Below, piece by piece: positions 1 through 9,797 of a stretch of DNA of 64,000 nt. Both the position numbers and the translations under genes were made by a program. Every line of letters begins with the position of its first letter. Positions within the stretch are counted from its first letter, which is position 1. Source of the stretch: an uncultured Pelagibacteraceae bacterium (GTDB lineage Bacteria > Pseudomonadota > Alphaproteobacteria > Pelagibacterales > Pelagibacteraceae). Below the pieces are notes generated by a model that did no database searches, was not told the DNA's origin, and saw only the letters and a program-made list of their open reading frames with translations. Location of the stretch: contig CACJAU010000001.1 in NCBI GenBank assembly GCA_902591415.1, forward strand, positions 83,558 through 147,557. The letters run 5' to 3'.

Positions 1-867
1 AATTCTTTTCAAGCCTTTCATATTTTTTTTGGCTAGGTCAATGCAATATTGATCGTCATTTAAATCAACAAAAATTTTATCGTATTTAGAATCTTCAATT
101 TCTTTTATGCTTTTAAAAGCGTCTCCCCAGAAAGTTTTAATTTTATTACTTTTTTTTACTTTAGAACAAACTTTTGGTAAATGACGGTAACAAGCATCTA
201 CTATTTCTGGATCAAGCTCAAACCAATCAATATAATTTGAGTTATTTTCTAAGCAAGCTCGAGCTACACCACCGTCCCCGCCGCCGATAATAGCTACATT
301 GTTATTTTTCTTACTTAAGTCATAACTCGATTTGAAAAAATTTGAGCTATAAATTTTTTCATCTTTCTCAGCAACTTGTATTTCATGGTCAATAAATAAA
401 GCATGGCCGAACTCTTCAATATCCATAACTTCAACGAATTGACCTACTTTTGATGTAAATTTTTCTAAAACGTCTTTAACTACATAATATTTTTTTTGAC
501 CTGGTGTACTATAAATATCATCATAAAGACCGACACTACTTCTATCAAAGGCATTGGTAACAACTCTCTTGTGGTCTATTTCATTTCTTAAAATCTTTAA
601 AGCAACTTTTGGATTTACTTTGCCACAAGTGAAGAAATCAAAACTAATTACACCTCTTTCAGGAAAAGTATGAAAACTAAAATGGCTTTCAGCTAATAAT
701 GCGACTAAGGTAAAACCTTGTGGCTCAAATTTATGTGAAGCCACATTTAATATCTCGACTTTAGCAGCTTTAGCAATTTTATAGATTACTTTTTCGTAAA
801 ATTCGGGTGAGTAATCTTTTTTTACACCTAAGAAATCGATGGTAATGTGCTCACCAACTTTAATCAT
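1..867 (-). CDS. S-adenosylmethionine decarboxylase (SpeD-like) fused to spermidine synthase (SpeE-like), truncated by the window edge
   Basis: Translated by hand from ATG at 867: N-terminal LLAESHFSFHTFPERG...FDFFTCG (AdoMetDC processing/active site), then NVAIIGGGDGGVARAC (aminopropyltransferase SAM motif) in one continuous frame. Not in the ORF track because it runs off the edge. Confidence 0.9.
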   Translation of the reverse strand, partial: MIKVGEHITIDFLGVKKDYSPEFYEKVIYKIAKAAKVEILNVASHKFEPQGFTLVALLAESHFSFHTFPERGVISFDFFTCGKVNPKVALKILRNEIDHKRVVTNAFDRSSVGLYDDIYSTPGQKKYYVVKDVLEKFTSKVGQFVEVMDIEEFGHALFIDHEIQVAEKDEKIYSSNFFKSSYDLSKKNNNVAIIGGGDGGVARACLENNSNYIDWFELDPEIVDACYRHLPKVCSKVKKSNKIKTFWGDAFKSIKEIEDSKYDKIFVDLNDDQYCIDLAKKNMKGLKRI

Positions 868-873
868 TAAAAA

Positions 874-1518
874 CTATCCTTTTTTATAATTTTTAAATTT
901 ACCTAGGACTATTTTCATCTCTTTTTTTGAAAGAATCTTAGGTATTCCAATTCTTAGGGCATTTATATATTGATGGCAAATATTTTCGATCTCTTGGGCA
1001 AGCTCAAAAGTTTTTTTTAAATTTTCTCCAAACGCAACTTGTCCGTGATTAGCAATTAAACATGCTGACCTATTTTTTAAGGCTTTGATAATATTAGTAG
1101 AGAGATTTTTAGTTCCAAAAGTTGCATATTTACTGCATTTAATGTCCTCTCCTCCAGCCACTGCAACCATGTAGTGAAAAGCTGGAATGCTTTTTTGATG
1201 AGTTGAAACAGCGGTTGCGCAAGTTGAGTGTGCATGAACAATTGCTTTAGCCATTTTTTTATTCACATATATATCCTGGTGAAACCTCCACTCTGAAGAT
1301 GGTTTCCCTTTTTTTTTATCATACACACCTTTAAGCGAAACAAAGATGATATCATTTAATTTTAAAGAACCATATTCTCTTCCAGATGGAGTGATGTAAA
1401 ATCCATCAACTCCTTTTTCTTTTGCTCTTACTGAAATATTTCCTGATCTTAAAGCTGATAAGTTTGTAATGTTAAGTTTTTTTGAATATTTTATAACTTC
1501 CGTTTTTAATTTGCTCAC
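874..1518 (-). CDS. Class II aldolase, FucA/Ald2-like (candidate 5-methylthioribulose-1-phosphate aldolase)
   Basis: GNISVR, SSEWRFH, HAHSTCATAVS, YATFGT, ANHGQVAFG motifs of the L-fuculose-phosphate aldolase family; overlaps mtnA. Confidence 0.82.
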   Translation of the reverse strand: MSKLKTEVIKYSKKLNITNLSALRSGNISVRAKEKGVDGFYITPSGREYGSLKLNDIIFVSLKGVYDKKKGKPSSEWRFHQDIYVNKKMAKAIVHAHSTCATAVSTHQKSIPAFHYMVAVAGGEDIKCSKYATFGTKNLSTNIIKALKNRSACLIANHGQVAFGENLKKTFELAQEIENICHQYINALRIGIPKILSKKEMKIVLGKFKNYKKG

Positions 1519-2585
1519 TTGAATAAACCTTTTAAACCTTTTTCCGAAGCTTCACAAATTCCTTTTTCTGTAATTAATCCAGTTACTAGTTTAGCTGGTG
1601 TTACATCAAATGCTAAGTTCATTGATTTACTTTTTTTTGGGTATATTCTTACTTTTGTAACTTGATTATTTTTGTCTATACCTTCTACGTGAGATAACTC
1701 TTCAGAATTTCTTTCTTCAATTGGTATTTGTTTATGATCTTTAATATTCCAATCTATTGTTGAGCTAGGAAGGGCTACATAAAATGGAACATTATTATCT
1801 TTTGCAGCTAATGCTTTTAAGTAAGTTCCTATCTTGTTGCACACATCACCATTAGACAGAGTTCTATCAGTTCCAACAATGCACATATCCACTTGTCCTC
1901 GTTGCATTAGTATTCCTCCAGCATTATCTGTAATTACAGTATTTGGGATTCCCTCTTCATTTAGCTCATAAGAGGTTAAATTTGCACCTTGGTTTCTTGG
2001 TCTAGTTTCATCAACCCAAACATGAATTTTAATACCTTTTTGATGGGCATGATAGATTGGTGAAGTAGCTGTTCCCCAGTCGATAGTTGCTAACCAGCCA
2101 GCATTACAGTGAGTCAAAATATTTATTGTATCTTTTTTTTTATTTGAAATTTCCTCAATAATTTTCAAACCATTAAGCCCTATATTTTTACAAAAATTTA
2201 CATCTTCTTCTATAATATTTTTTGCTTCGACAAGTGCTAACTTAAAAATATCTTTTTCATTAACACCTGATAATTTTTTCATCATTCTATCTACTGCCCA
2301 TTTAAGGTTAATTGCTGTTGGTCTTGAAGCTATTAAATCTTCACCAGATTTTTTTAAAAAAGATAAATCATTTTTTTCAACTATTGATAAAACTAAACCA
2401 TAAGCTGCGGTTGCTCCAATAAGTGGTGCGCCTCTCACCTCCATAGTTTTTATTGCATTAATGGAGTCTTTTACAGTTTTTAACTCTTTAATTCTAAATT
2501 GATGAGGTAATTTTGTTTGATCAATTATTTTAACTAAGTTGTTTTCAAACCAAATAGTTCTATATTCTTTGTTTTCTATCCTCAT
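1515..2585 (-). CDS. mtnA: S-methyl-5-thioribose-1-phosphate isomerase
   Basis: MEVRGAPLIGATAAYG, THCNAGWLATIDWGTATSPIYHAHQKG, VDETRPRNQGANLTSYEL, GTDRTLSNGDVCNKIGTY signatures. Confidence 0.95.
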   Translation of the reverse strand: MRIENKEYRTIWFENNLVKIIDQTKLPHQFRIKELKTVKDSINAIKTMEVRGAPLIGATAAYGLVLSIVEKNDLSFLKKSGEDLIASRPTAINLKWAVDRMMKKLSGVNEKDIFKLALVEAKNIIEEDVNFCKNIGLNGLKIIEEISNKKKDTINILTHCNAGWLATIDWGTATSPIYHAHQKGIKIHVWVDETRPRNQGANLTSYELNEEGIPNTVITDNAGGILMQRGQVDMCIVGTDRTLSNGDVCNKIGTYLKALAAKDNNVPFYVALPSSTIDWNIKDHKQIPIEERNSEELSHVEGIDKNNQVTKVRIYPKKSKSMNLAFDVTPAKLVTGLITEKGICEASEKGLKGLFK

Positions 2586-3460
2586 TTTTTTTTATTAAGA
2601 ACTCGTCCAGCTATATTTTTAAGTTTATTTTTTGTTTTTTTTGTTCTTAACTTTGGGTCTGTAATTATCGCAACATCCAAACAATTATTTGCAGGATCTT
2701 TTTCTACAGAAAAATCTTTAAACGTATTTATAATTTCCTTAATCATATTTTGAGCGTTAGCAGCATTTTTCATTAAGGTTTGAATAACTATGCTTACATC
2801 AACCTCGTCGTGGTTTGGATGCCAACAGTCATAATCAGTTACCATTGCAACTGTGCAGTATCTTATCTCTGCCTCTCTTGCTAATTTAGCCTCTGGCATA
2901 TTTGTCATTCCAATAACATCTGCCCCCCAAGATTTATAGAGGTTAGACTCTGCTAATGTAGAGAACTGAGGACCTTCCATTACAACATAAGTTCCGCCTC
3001 TCTGATTTTTTATATTAAGTTTTTTTAAAGCTGTTTCACAACAATCAGATAAACCAGAGCTCGTAGGTTTCGCCATTGAAACATGTGCCACTATCTCCTC
3101 ATCAAAAAATGTTTTTACTCTTGAAAAAGTTCTATCAATAAATTGATCCACTATTACAAACTTTCCAGGCTCTAAATCCTCCTTTAATGATCCAACTGCA
3201 GAGACTGAAATTATATCAGTAACGCCTAATTGTTTCATCGCGTCAATATTGGCTCTAAAATTTATATTTGTTGGATTAATTTTGTGTCCTCTGGAATGTC
3301 TTGGTATAAAACAAATTTCTTCCTTTCCTAATTTAGCGTTTAGAATTTCATCTGAGGGTTTTCCCCATGGCGTTTTAATTTTTTTCCATTTTATTTTATC
3401 AAATCCCTCCATTTTATAGAGACCGCTTCCTCCAATTATCCCTAGCTTTCTATTTTTCAT
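2582..3460 (-). CDS. mtnP: S-methyl-5'-thioadenosine phosphorylase
   Basis: GIIGGSGLY, FIPRHSRGHKINPTNINFRANI, YVVMEGPQFSTLAESNLYKSWGADVIGMTNMPEAKLAREAEI. Confidence 0.95.
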   Translation of the reverse strand: MKNRKLGIIGGSGLYKMEGFDKIKWKKIKTPWGKPSDEILNAKLGKEEICFIPRHSRGHKINPTNINFRANIDAMKQLGVTDIISVSAVGSLKEDLEPGKFVIVDQFIDRTFSRVKTFFDEEIVAHVSMAKPTSSGLSDCCETALKKLNIKNQRGGTYVVMEGPQFSTLAESNLYKSWGADVIGMTNMPEAKLAREAEIRYCTVAMVTDYDCWHPNHDEVDVSIVIQTLMKNAANAQNMIKEIINTFKDFSVEKDPANNCLDVAIITDPKLRTKKTKNKLKNIAGRVLNKKK

Positions 3461-3503
3461 TATTTAATTATTAATCCTTTTTTGTTAGAACTTGAAGCAA
3501 ATT

Positions 3504-4031
3504 ATGGATTTAAAAAAACATATAAGATCAATACCTGATTATCCAAAAAAAGGAATTTTATTCAGAGACATAACAACCCTTATTAAAAATGCTGAAGCTT
3601 TCAAATATACTAATGATAAAATTGTTGAATTAGCAAAAAAAATTGAATTTGATAAAGTTGCGGCTATTGAGTCTAGAGGTTTTGTTTTTGCTTCAACTGT
3701 TTCATATATTCTAAAAAAACCATTCATTTTACTCAGAAAAAAAAATAAATTACCAGCAGATGTTCATTCAGTTGACTTTGAGCTTGAATATGGGAAGGCA
3801 ACTATAGAAGTGCACAAAGACTCAATTGAAAAAAATGAAAAAATTCTAATAATTGATGACTTAATAGCTACCGGTGGTACTGCCGAGGCAGCTGCAAAAA
3901 TAATTGAGATCTCTGGGGGAAAAGTTGCGGGATTTATATTTGTTATAAATCTTTTTGATTTGCCAGGAAATAATTTATTAAAAAGTAAGGGATATAAAAC
4001 AGAGAGTCTAATTGAGTTTCCTGGCCATTAG
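3504..4031 (+). CDS. apt: Adenine phosphoribosyltransferase
   Basis: IRSIPDYPKKGILFRDITTL, AAIESRGFVFA, PRPP loop ILIIDDLIATGGTAEAA. ATG at 3504 preferred over the TTG at 3492. Confidence 0.94.
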   Translation: MDLKKHIRSIPDYPKKGILFRDITTLIKNAEAFKYTNDKIVELAKKIEFDKVAAIESRGFVFASTVSYILKKPFILLRKKNKLPADVHSVDFELEYGKATIEVHKDSIEKNEKILIIDDLIATGGTAEAAAKIIEISGGKVAGFIFVINLFDLPGNNLLKSKGYKTESLIEFPGH

Positions 4032-4915
4032 CTATTCTTAATAATAAATTCGTTTATATAATCTTTTAAATTAATTTTACCAAAATGTTTGTACATTTTA
4101 TTTGATAAATTTTTATTAATAAGTGCAGAAGCGTATCTTTCACCCGGTCTTTTAGGTAAAAATTTAATCTTTGATTTAAACATTCTAGCTACTTCAATTA
4201 TTGAGTATGATTTTTTATTCGCTATACTATAATGTCTACAAAGATTTTTTTTCCATGCTAAATAACAAATTTTTACTGTATCTTTAATATGTGTAAATCT
4301 TCTCGTTTGGCTACCTGGTTTGACAACCGGTAGAGGCTTCCCTCTTTTAAAATGATCCTCAAATATTCCAATTACCGTAGACATTTGACCTCTGCAAATT
4401 TGGTTAGGTCCATAAACATTGTAAAAATAAATTATCTCATATTTAAAATCAAACCATGTTTTCAAATTTTCTAATAATTCCAAATTTTTAGATTTTGAAA
4501 AAGCATAAGGAGATAAGTTTTTATCCTTTCCTTTATTTCCTAAAGATGCTGACGTTGCTGAATAAATTAATTTTATATTATTTTTAAGACAGAAATTAAA
4601 CACAGCATTAGATCCAATAGAGTTAGACTCTATACACTCATTCATCTTTAAAAAACTTTGGTAAATTCTTGCAAATTCACCAAAATGAAACACAGATTGT
4701 ATTTTTTTTGGATTTTTAATTATTTTTGAAATTTCAACTGTATTGCCTTTTAGATATTTTACTCTCGGGTTTCTTAAATGATTTACTTTAGATCCAGAAG
4801 AATAATTATCAAGACTTATAATATTAAATTTTGTTTTTTCTAAAAGAAACTTAATTAAGTTCGTTCCAACAAAACCAGCTCCTCCGGTAATCAAAATTTT
4901 TTTATTTTTTGGCAT
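4028..4915 (-). CDS. NAD-dependent sugar epimerase/dehydratase (GalE-like SDR)
   Basis: ITGGAGFVGTNL Rossmann motif, SATSAS and YAFSK catalytic residues, FYNVYGPNQ. Confidence 0.85.
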   Translation of the reverse strand: MPKNKKILITGGAGFVGTNLIKFLLEKTKFNIISLDNYSSGSKVNHLRNPRVKYLKGNTVEISKIIKNPKKIQSVFHFGEFARIYQSFLKMNECIESNSIGSNAVFNFCLKNNIKLIYSATSASLGNKGKDKNLSPYAFSKSKNLELLENLKTWFDFKYEIIYFYNVYGPNQICRGQMSTVIGIFEDHFKRGKPLPVVKPGSQTRRFTHIKDTVKICYLAWKKNLCRHYSIANKKSYSIIEVARMFKSKIKFLPKRPGERYASALINKNLSNKMYKHFGKINLKDYINEFIIKNS

Positions 4916-4946
4916 TTTTATTTTTTATAATTTAAATATTAATAAA

Positions 4947-5780
4947 TCAATCTAATGGTGGTCTATACCAAGATTTTTTACCTAAGATTGAATTTAAAAT
5001 TCCATTCATTCTACTATAGTAGATTTCTTTTTTCATTTTATTAAAAGTTAATATATAAAAAACTGTACGTACAATAGATGAAACTAATTTTGGAAATATA
5101 ATCATAAAGGCAATTAAGAAGCCTTTGTGCTTTTTATGAAAATAAAAAGTAGACCACATCCAATGCCAATTTCTATTTTTTTCTAATTCTATCTTTTGTG
5201 TTATTTCTACGGATTTGGCTCCTTTATGATTTATAATTATATTTTTATCTAAAAATATTTTTCCTTTATTTTTTTTTACTCTTTCGCATAAATCTATTTC
5301 TTCAAAATACAAAAAAAAATTTTCATCAAAAAATTTTTTTTCAAAATTTTTCAAATTAAAAAATATAGCAAAGCCTCTTATATTTTTTACTTCTATAATG
5401 TTTTTGTCTTTAAAATCATATTGTCTAGCCTGATCATTCCCAGGCCCAATTAACCAAAAATTTTTAATTTCTTCTGCGGTGTTTAAAAAATTATTAATTG
5501 TGTTTTGTTCTAGTGTCGCATCTGGATTTAAAACTAAAGCATATTTTGTGGTGACATTTCTTAAACCAAGATTGTTTGCAACAGCATATCCTTTATTTTC
5601 GCCTGACAAGATACACTTAACGTTATTAAATTTACTTTCAATATTTTTTTTAAAATGTTCATTTTTAGAATTCTCTACAATAATTACATCTATATTATTT
5701 GGTATAGACTCTAAACAAGAAAATAAGGTTCTCTCGCTCTTAAACGTTACGATTACAATAGTAAGTTCTTTGGAATTCAT
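4947..5780 (-). CDS. Family 2 glycosyltransferase (WbbL/rhamnosyltransferase-like)
   Basis: TIVIVTFKSERTLFSCLES, NKGYAVANNLGL, LVLNPDATL, FFLYFEEIDLCERVKK. Confidence 0.88.
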   Translation of the reverse strand: MNSKELTIVIVTFKSERTLFSCLESIPNNIDVIIVENSKNEHFKKNIESKFNNVKCILSGENKGYAVANNLGLRNVTTKYALVLNPDATLEQNTINNFLNTAEEIKNFWLIGPGNDQARQYDFKDKNIIEVKNIRGFAIFFNLKNFEKKFFDENFFLYFEEIDLCERVKKNKGKIFLDKNIIINHKGAKSVEITQKIELEKNRNWHWMWSTFYFHKKHKGFLIAFMIIFPKLVSSIVRTVFYILTFNKMKKEIYYSRMNGILNSILGKKSWYRPPLD

Positions 5781-5855
5781 TTAATAATAATATTTGATTT
5801 TGAAAGATAATTCTTTTACTAATTTAACACATTAGGCAAAATAATCTCAAAACAA

Positions 5856-6881
5856 ATGAAAAAAGTAATAATAACAGGTGGTTCAGGTTTCATAGGAAGT
5901 AATTTAGTCGATTATTTAATAAAAAAAAAGTACTTTGTAATTAACATAGATAAATTAACTTATTCATCGAATAGATATAAGAATAAAATCAGAAATAAAA
6001 AAAATTATAAATTAGTTAAATTAGATATAGTAAATAAAAGTAAGCTCATTAAAATTATTAAAAAGAGCAATCCAATAGCAATTTTTAATTTAGCTGCTGA
6101 GACTCATGTTGATAGGTCTATTGATGGGCCTAAAAATTTTATTCATACAAACATATATGGAACTTTTAATTTATTAGAATCTTTGAGATTTTTAAAAAAG
6201 AAAAATATTAATCCAAAATTGATACATATATCTACAGATGAGGTTTATGGAGATATAAAAAAAAATAAAAGATCTAATGAAGATCACAAATATGAGCCGA
6301 GTTCTCCTTACTCAGCATCTAAGGCGAGTGCAGATCATTTGGTAAAATCTTATATAAGAACCTATAAAATCAATGCCGTAATTTCAAATTGTTGCAATAA
6401 TTATGGGCCGTACCAATTTCCTGAAAAACTTATACCAAAAATGTTATCAAATATTTTTACTAATAAAATATTGCCAATTTATGCAAGAGGTAAGAATTCA
6501 AGAGAATGGATATATGTGCAAGATCATTGTGAAGCCTTATTCACGCTATATTTGAAGGGTAAATCTGGTCATAGTTATAATGTTGGAACTGGAGTTAACT
6601 TGAGCAATATCAATTTAGTTAAAAAAATTTTAAAGATATGTAAATTAAAGAAAATCAAAATTGGTAAAAATGTCAAAATTAAATATGTCAAGGATAGACC
6701 AGGTCATGATTTTAGATATGCTTTGGATAGTAAGAAGATTTTAAAAGAACTAAAATGGAGACCAAAAATAAAATTTAATGAAGGATTAAATAATACGATT
6801 GAATGGTATTTGAACAATAAATCTTTTTTAAATCAAATTTCTAGAAAACAGTATGAGTTCAGATTAGGTCTAAAAGGATGA
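5856..6881 (+). CDS. rfbB: dTDP-glucose 4,6-dehydratase
   Basis: ITGGSGFIGSNLVDYL, HISTDEVYGD, YSASKASADHLV, NCCNNYGPYQFPEKLIP. Confidence 0.94.
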   Translation: MKKVIITGGSGFIGSNLVDYLIKKKYFVINIDKLTYSSNRYKNKIRNKKNYKLVKLDIVNKSKLIKIIKKSNPIAIFNLAAETHVDRSIDGPKNFIHTNIYGTFNLLESLRFLKKKNINPKLIHISTDEVYGDIKKNKRSNEDHKYEPSSPYSASKASADHLVKSYIRTYKINAVISNCCNNYGPYQFPEKLIPKMLSNIFTNKILPIYARGKNSREWIYVQDHCEALFTLYLKGKSGHSYNVGTGVNLSNINLVKKILKICKLKKIKIGKNVKIKYVKDRPGHDFRYALDSKKILKELKWRPKIKFNEGLNNTIEWYLNNKSFLNQISRKQYEFRLGLKG

Positions 6882-7741
6882 TTAGAAAAGGAATTATTTT
6901 AGCTGGAGGAATGGGAACAAGGATGAGCCCTTTGACTAAAGCAGTAAATAAACAACTTTTACCAATTTACGATAAACCGTTAATTTTTTACCCTCTCTCA
7001 ATTTTAATGCTGGCAGGAATAAGGGATATATTAGTAATAGTTAATAAAGGTCAATTAAGTCAATTTAAAAAAATTTTATCGGACGGAAGTCGTTTTGGAG
7101 TAAGAATTAAGTACAAGGAGCAAATGTCGCCTAGAGGTTTACCAGATGCATTTATTCTTGGTGAAAGTTTTATTGGTAAAGATAATGTTTCATTAATTTT
7201 AGGGGATAATTTTTTTTATGCACAAAGTTTAACTGCTAAATTAAAAGAGAGTGTTAAACTTAATAGTGGCTGTAAAGTCTTTTTACACCCAGTAAAAAAA
7301 CCAGAACTTTATGGGGTTGCAACTATCAAGAATAAAAAAATTACACAGTTAGTAGAGAAACCAAAAAAAACAAAGTCAAACTTAGCGGTAACAGGTTTAT
7401 ATTTTTTTGATAATAAAGTTATAGAATATAGTAAATCTTTAAAACCATCGAAAAGAAATGAGCTAGAAATAATAGAAGTTTTAAAAAGATATCTTAGAAA
7501 AAATAAATTAAAAGCTGAGTATTTAGGAAGGGGTGGAGCTTGGTTGGATACGGGTTCTATAAATGATTTCTATGATACATCTGCTTTTGTATCAGCAATT
7601 GAAACTAGACAAGGATTAAAAATTGCTTGTTTGGAAGAAATAGCTTTTAATAATGAGTGGATTAATAAAAAACAAGTCCTGGAAGCTATTAAATTTTATG
7701 GAAATAACATTTATTCTAAGTATCTGAAAGACTTGTTGTAA
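6878..7741 (+). CDS. rfbA: Glucose-1-phosphate thymidylyltransferase
   Basis: KGIILAGGMGTRMSPLTKAVNKQLLPIYDKPLIFYPLS, LGDNFFY, AWLDTGSINDF. Confidence 0.95.
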   Translation: MIRKGIILAGGMGTRMSPLTKAVNKQLLPIYDKPLIFYPLSILMLAGIRDILVIVNKGQLSQFKKILSDGSRFGVRIKYKEQMSPRGLPDAFILGESFIGKDNVSLILGDNFFYAQSLTAKLKESVKLNSGCKVFLHPVKKPELYGVATIKNKKITQLVEKPKKTKSNLAVTGLYFFDNKVIEYSKSLKPSKRNELEIIEVLKRYLRKNKLKAEYLGRGGAWLDTGSINDFYDTSAFVSAIETRQGLKIACLEEIAFNNEWINKKQVLEAIKFYGNNIYSKYLKDLL

Positions 7742-7744
7742 TTG

Positions 7745-8443
7745 ATGGATAAAATTTTAGTCACTGGTGGCAAAGGAAGGTTTTCAAACGAGTTAAAAAA
7801 ATTAAAAACAGGGTATAAATTTATTTTTCGTTCTAAAACTCAATTAAATATTCTTTCAATTAACTCTATAAATGAAAATATTAAAAAATTTAGACCAAAA
7901 ATAGTCCTTCACTTGGCCGGTCTCTCAAGGCCGATGTCTGTACATGAAAATAACATTAACAAAAGTATAGATCTAAATATTATTGGAACATCGAATTTAG
8001 TAAAAATTTGTAATAATTTTAAGATAAAAATTATTTTTTTTTCTACAAATTATGTTTACCCAGGTACTAAAGGTAATTACTCAGAAAAAGATCCAATTAA
8101 TCCATGGAACAATTATGGTTGGTCCAAATTAGGTGCTGAAGCTGCAGTGCAAATGTACAAGAATTCTCTTATAATTAGAGCATGTATGACTGAAAAACCT
8201 TTTATTCATAAATTTGCTTTTAGTGATGTAAAATCTAATTTTATTTTTCATGAAGATTTCGCAAAAATTTTCGTTAAATTAATTAAAAAAAAAGGTGTTA
8301 TTAATATTGGTGGTAAAGTTAAAACAATTTATGAATTTGCAAAAAAATATAATAAGAACGTAAAGAAAAAGAAATCAAAGGGTCTTTTACCAAAACAAAT
8401 GCATATGAATCTAACTAAATTAAACAAATATCTAAAAAAATGA
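7745..8443 (+). CDS. SDR-family sugar nucleotide reductase (RmlD-like)
   Basis: ILVTGGKGRFSNEL, FFSTNYVYPGTKGNYSE, YGWSK catalytic YxxxK; between rfbA and an rmlC-like gene. Confidence 0.8.
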   Translation: MDKILVTGGKGRFSNELKKLKTGYKFIFRSKTQLNILSINSINENIKKFRPKIVLHLAGLSRPMSVHENNINKSIDLNIIGTSNLVKICNNFKIKIIFFSTNYVYPGTKGNYSEKDPINPWNNYGWSKLGAEAAVQMYKNSLIIRACMTEKPFIHKFAFSDVKSNFIFHEDFAKIFVKLIKKKGVINIGGKVKTIYEFAKKYNKNVKKKKSKGLLPKQMHMNLTKLNKYLKK

Positions 8444-8979
8444 AAATTATTAAAACAAAATTTAAAGGATTGATTATTGTAAAACAAAAAAATAACAAGG
8501 ACTACAGAGGTAATCTAAGAGAAATTTATAGTAAAAAAATTTTAAAACACGATAATTTTCCTTTTGAATATTGTACAACCTCTAAAAAAAATTCATTAAG
8601 AGGTTTTCACTTCCAATTAAAAAAATCTCAACAAGCAAAATATGTAAATGTTGTTAAAGGAAAAATATTAGACTGCGTTATTGATCTTAGACGAAGATCT
8701 AAAACCTACGGAAAAATATTTAAAATTATTTTATCTGAGAACAATTGTCTGAGCTTGTATATCCCTGAGGGTTTCGGTCATGCTTATTATAGTTATGAAA
8801 AATTGAATATAGTTTATTACAAACTTTCAAATTATTATAATCCTCATTTAGAAAGTGGGATTAATGTTTTGGATAAAGACTTAAAAATAAAATGGCCCGC
8901 AAAAAAACTTTTAATATCTAAAAAAGATAAAAAATTAATGAGTCTAAAAGAATTTAAGAAAAACTATAAATTTTTATAA
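8440..8979 (+). CDS. dTDP-4-dehydrorhamnose 3,5-epimerase-like (RmlC family)
   Basis: DYRGNLREIYS, SLRGFHFQ, DCVIDLRRRSKTYGK, IPEGFGHAYYS, YYKLSNYYNP. Confidence 0.88.
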   Translation: MKIIKTKFKGLIIVKQKNNKDYRGNLREIYSKKILKHDNFPFEYCTTSKKNSLRGFHFQLKKSQQAKYVNVVKGKILDCVIDLRRRSKTYGKIFKIILSENNCLSLYIPEGFGHAYYSYEKLNIVYYKLSNYYNPHLESGINVLDKDLKIKWPAKKLLISKKDKKLMSLKEFKKNYKFL

Positions 8980-9791
8980 TCTGAAAGATCTTTTACTAAA
9001 ATAGGTAATTTTTTTACATTACAATTCTTTAAAAACCAGTAAGATAAAAACCGTTCAGCTAAAAATCCATAAATTCTTCTCATGCCATATCCTTGTAATT
9101 CAAAACCAAATAGCTCTTCACATTTATTAAGCCAAGGAAATATAATTTCGTAGTATTTAACTAAATATTCTTTTTTACAAATGAACATATTATGTGGGTG
9201 AAAATTCGTTTTATTTTCAACATATTCTCTAAATCCATCTCGTTCTTTTTCGTCTAAAACGTCTATAGCTTTATCTAAATTTCCTTCTCCATGAAAAATA
9301 TCAAAATGTAATTTAATATTTCTTTTTTTTTTATTAAAAATTAATGAAGGTTGTTTGATAAATTTTAAAATATTTTTTTTAACAAATTTAGTAAATCTAA
9401 AGTCACTCACAGAGAGTAAATCACCTAATATACAATCATAATTTAAATTATCATTTTCGTCTATTTGTTTTAGAAGATAATTATTCAATTCTTTAAAAGT
9501 CAATTTATTTAGTTCATTATTTATTTTTTGTTTAACAAAAAACTTTCTATATTGACAGAAACCAATCCAATTAGTGTTTATTTTATCTAAGTGATTTTTC
9601 CATAACCAATAATGAAAAGTATACTCCCCATAAAATTTATTTTTAAATGATATATTTTCACCTTTTTTATCTGTTAAAAAATTATCTGAAAATTTCTCTT
9701 CACCTAAACCTACTGGGATAAAATTTAGATTTAATATCTTTGACTCATGAGAGGGATCCATAGTTAAACAATAAATTGAAATGTTTTGCAT
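8964..9791 (-). CDS. DUF4422-type polysaccharide/glycosyltransferase-associated protein
   Basis: GENISFKNKFYGEYTFHYWLWKN...WIGFCQYRKFF pattern; paralogous to 13088-13903. Confidence 0.72.
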   Translation of the reverse strand: MQNISIYCLTMDPSHESKILNLNFIPVGLGEEKFSDNFLTDKKGENISFKNKFYGEYTFHYWLWKNHLDKINTNWIGFCQYRKFFVKQKINNELNKLTFKELNNYLLKQIDENDNLNYDCILGDLLSVSDFRFTKFVKKNILKFIKQPSLIFNKKKRNIKLHFDIFHGEGNLDKAIDVLDEKERDGFREYVENKTNFHPHNMFICKKEYLVKYYEIIFPWLNKCEELFGFELQGYGMRRIYGFLAERFLSYWFLKNCNVKKLPILVKDLSDYKNL

Positions 9792-9797
9792 AAATTT

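Noticed and set aside
874-1518. MtnB (methylthioribulose-1-phosphate dehydratase)
   Set aside because: Motifs are closer to FucA-type aldolases, and no mtnC/mtnD is nearby.
3539-3727. 62-aa minus-strand ORF
   Set aside because: Antisense to apt, which has clear family motifs; spurious.
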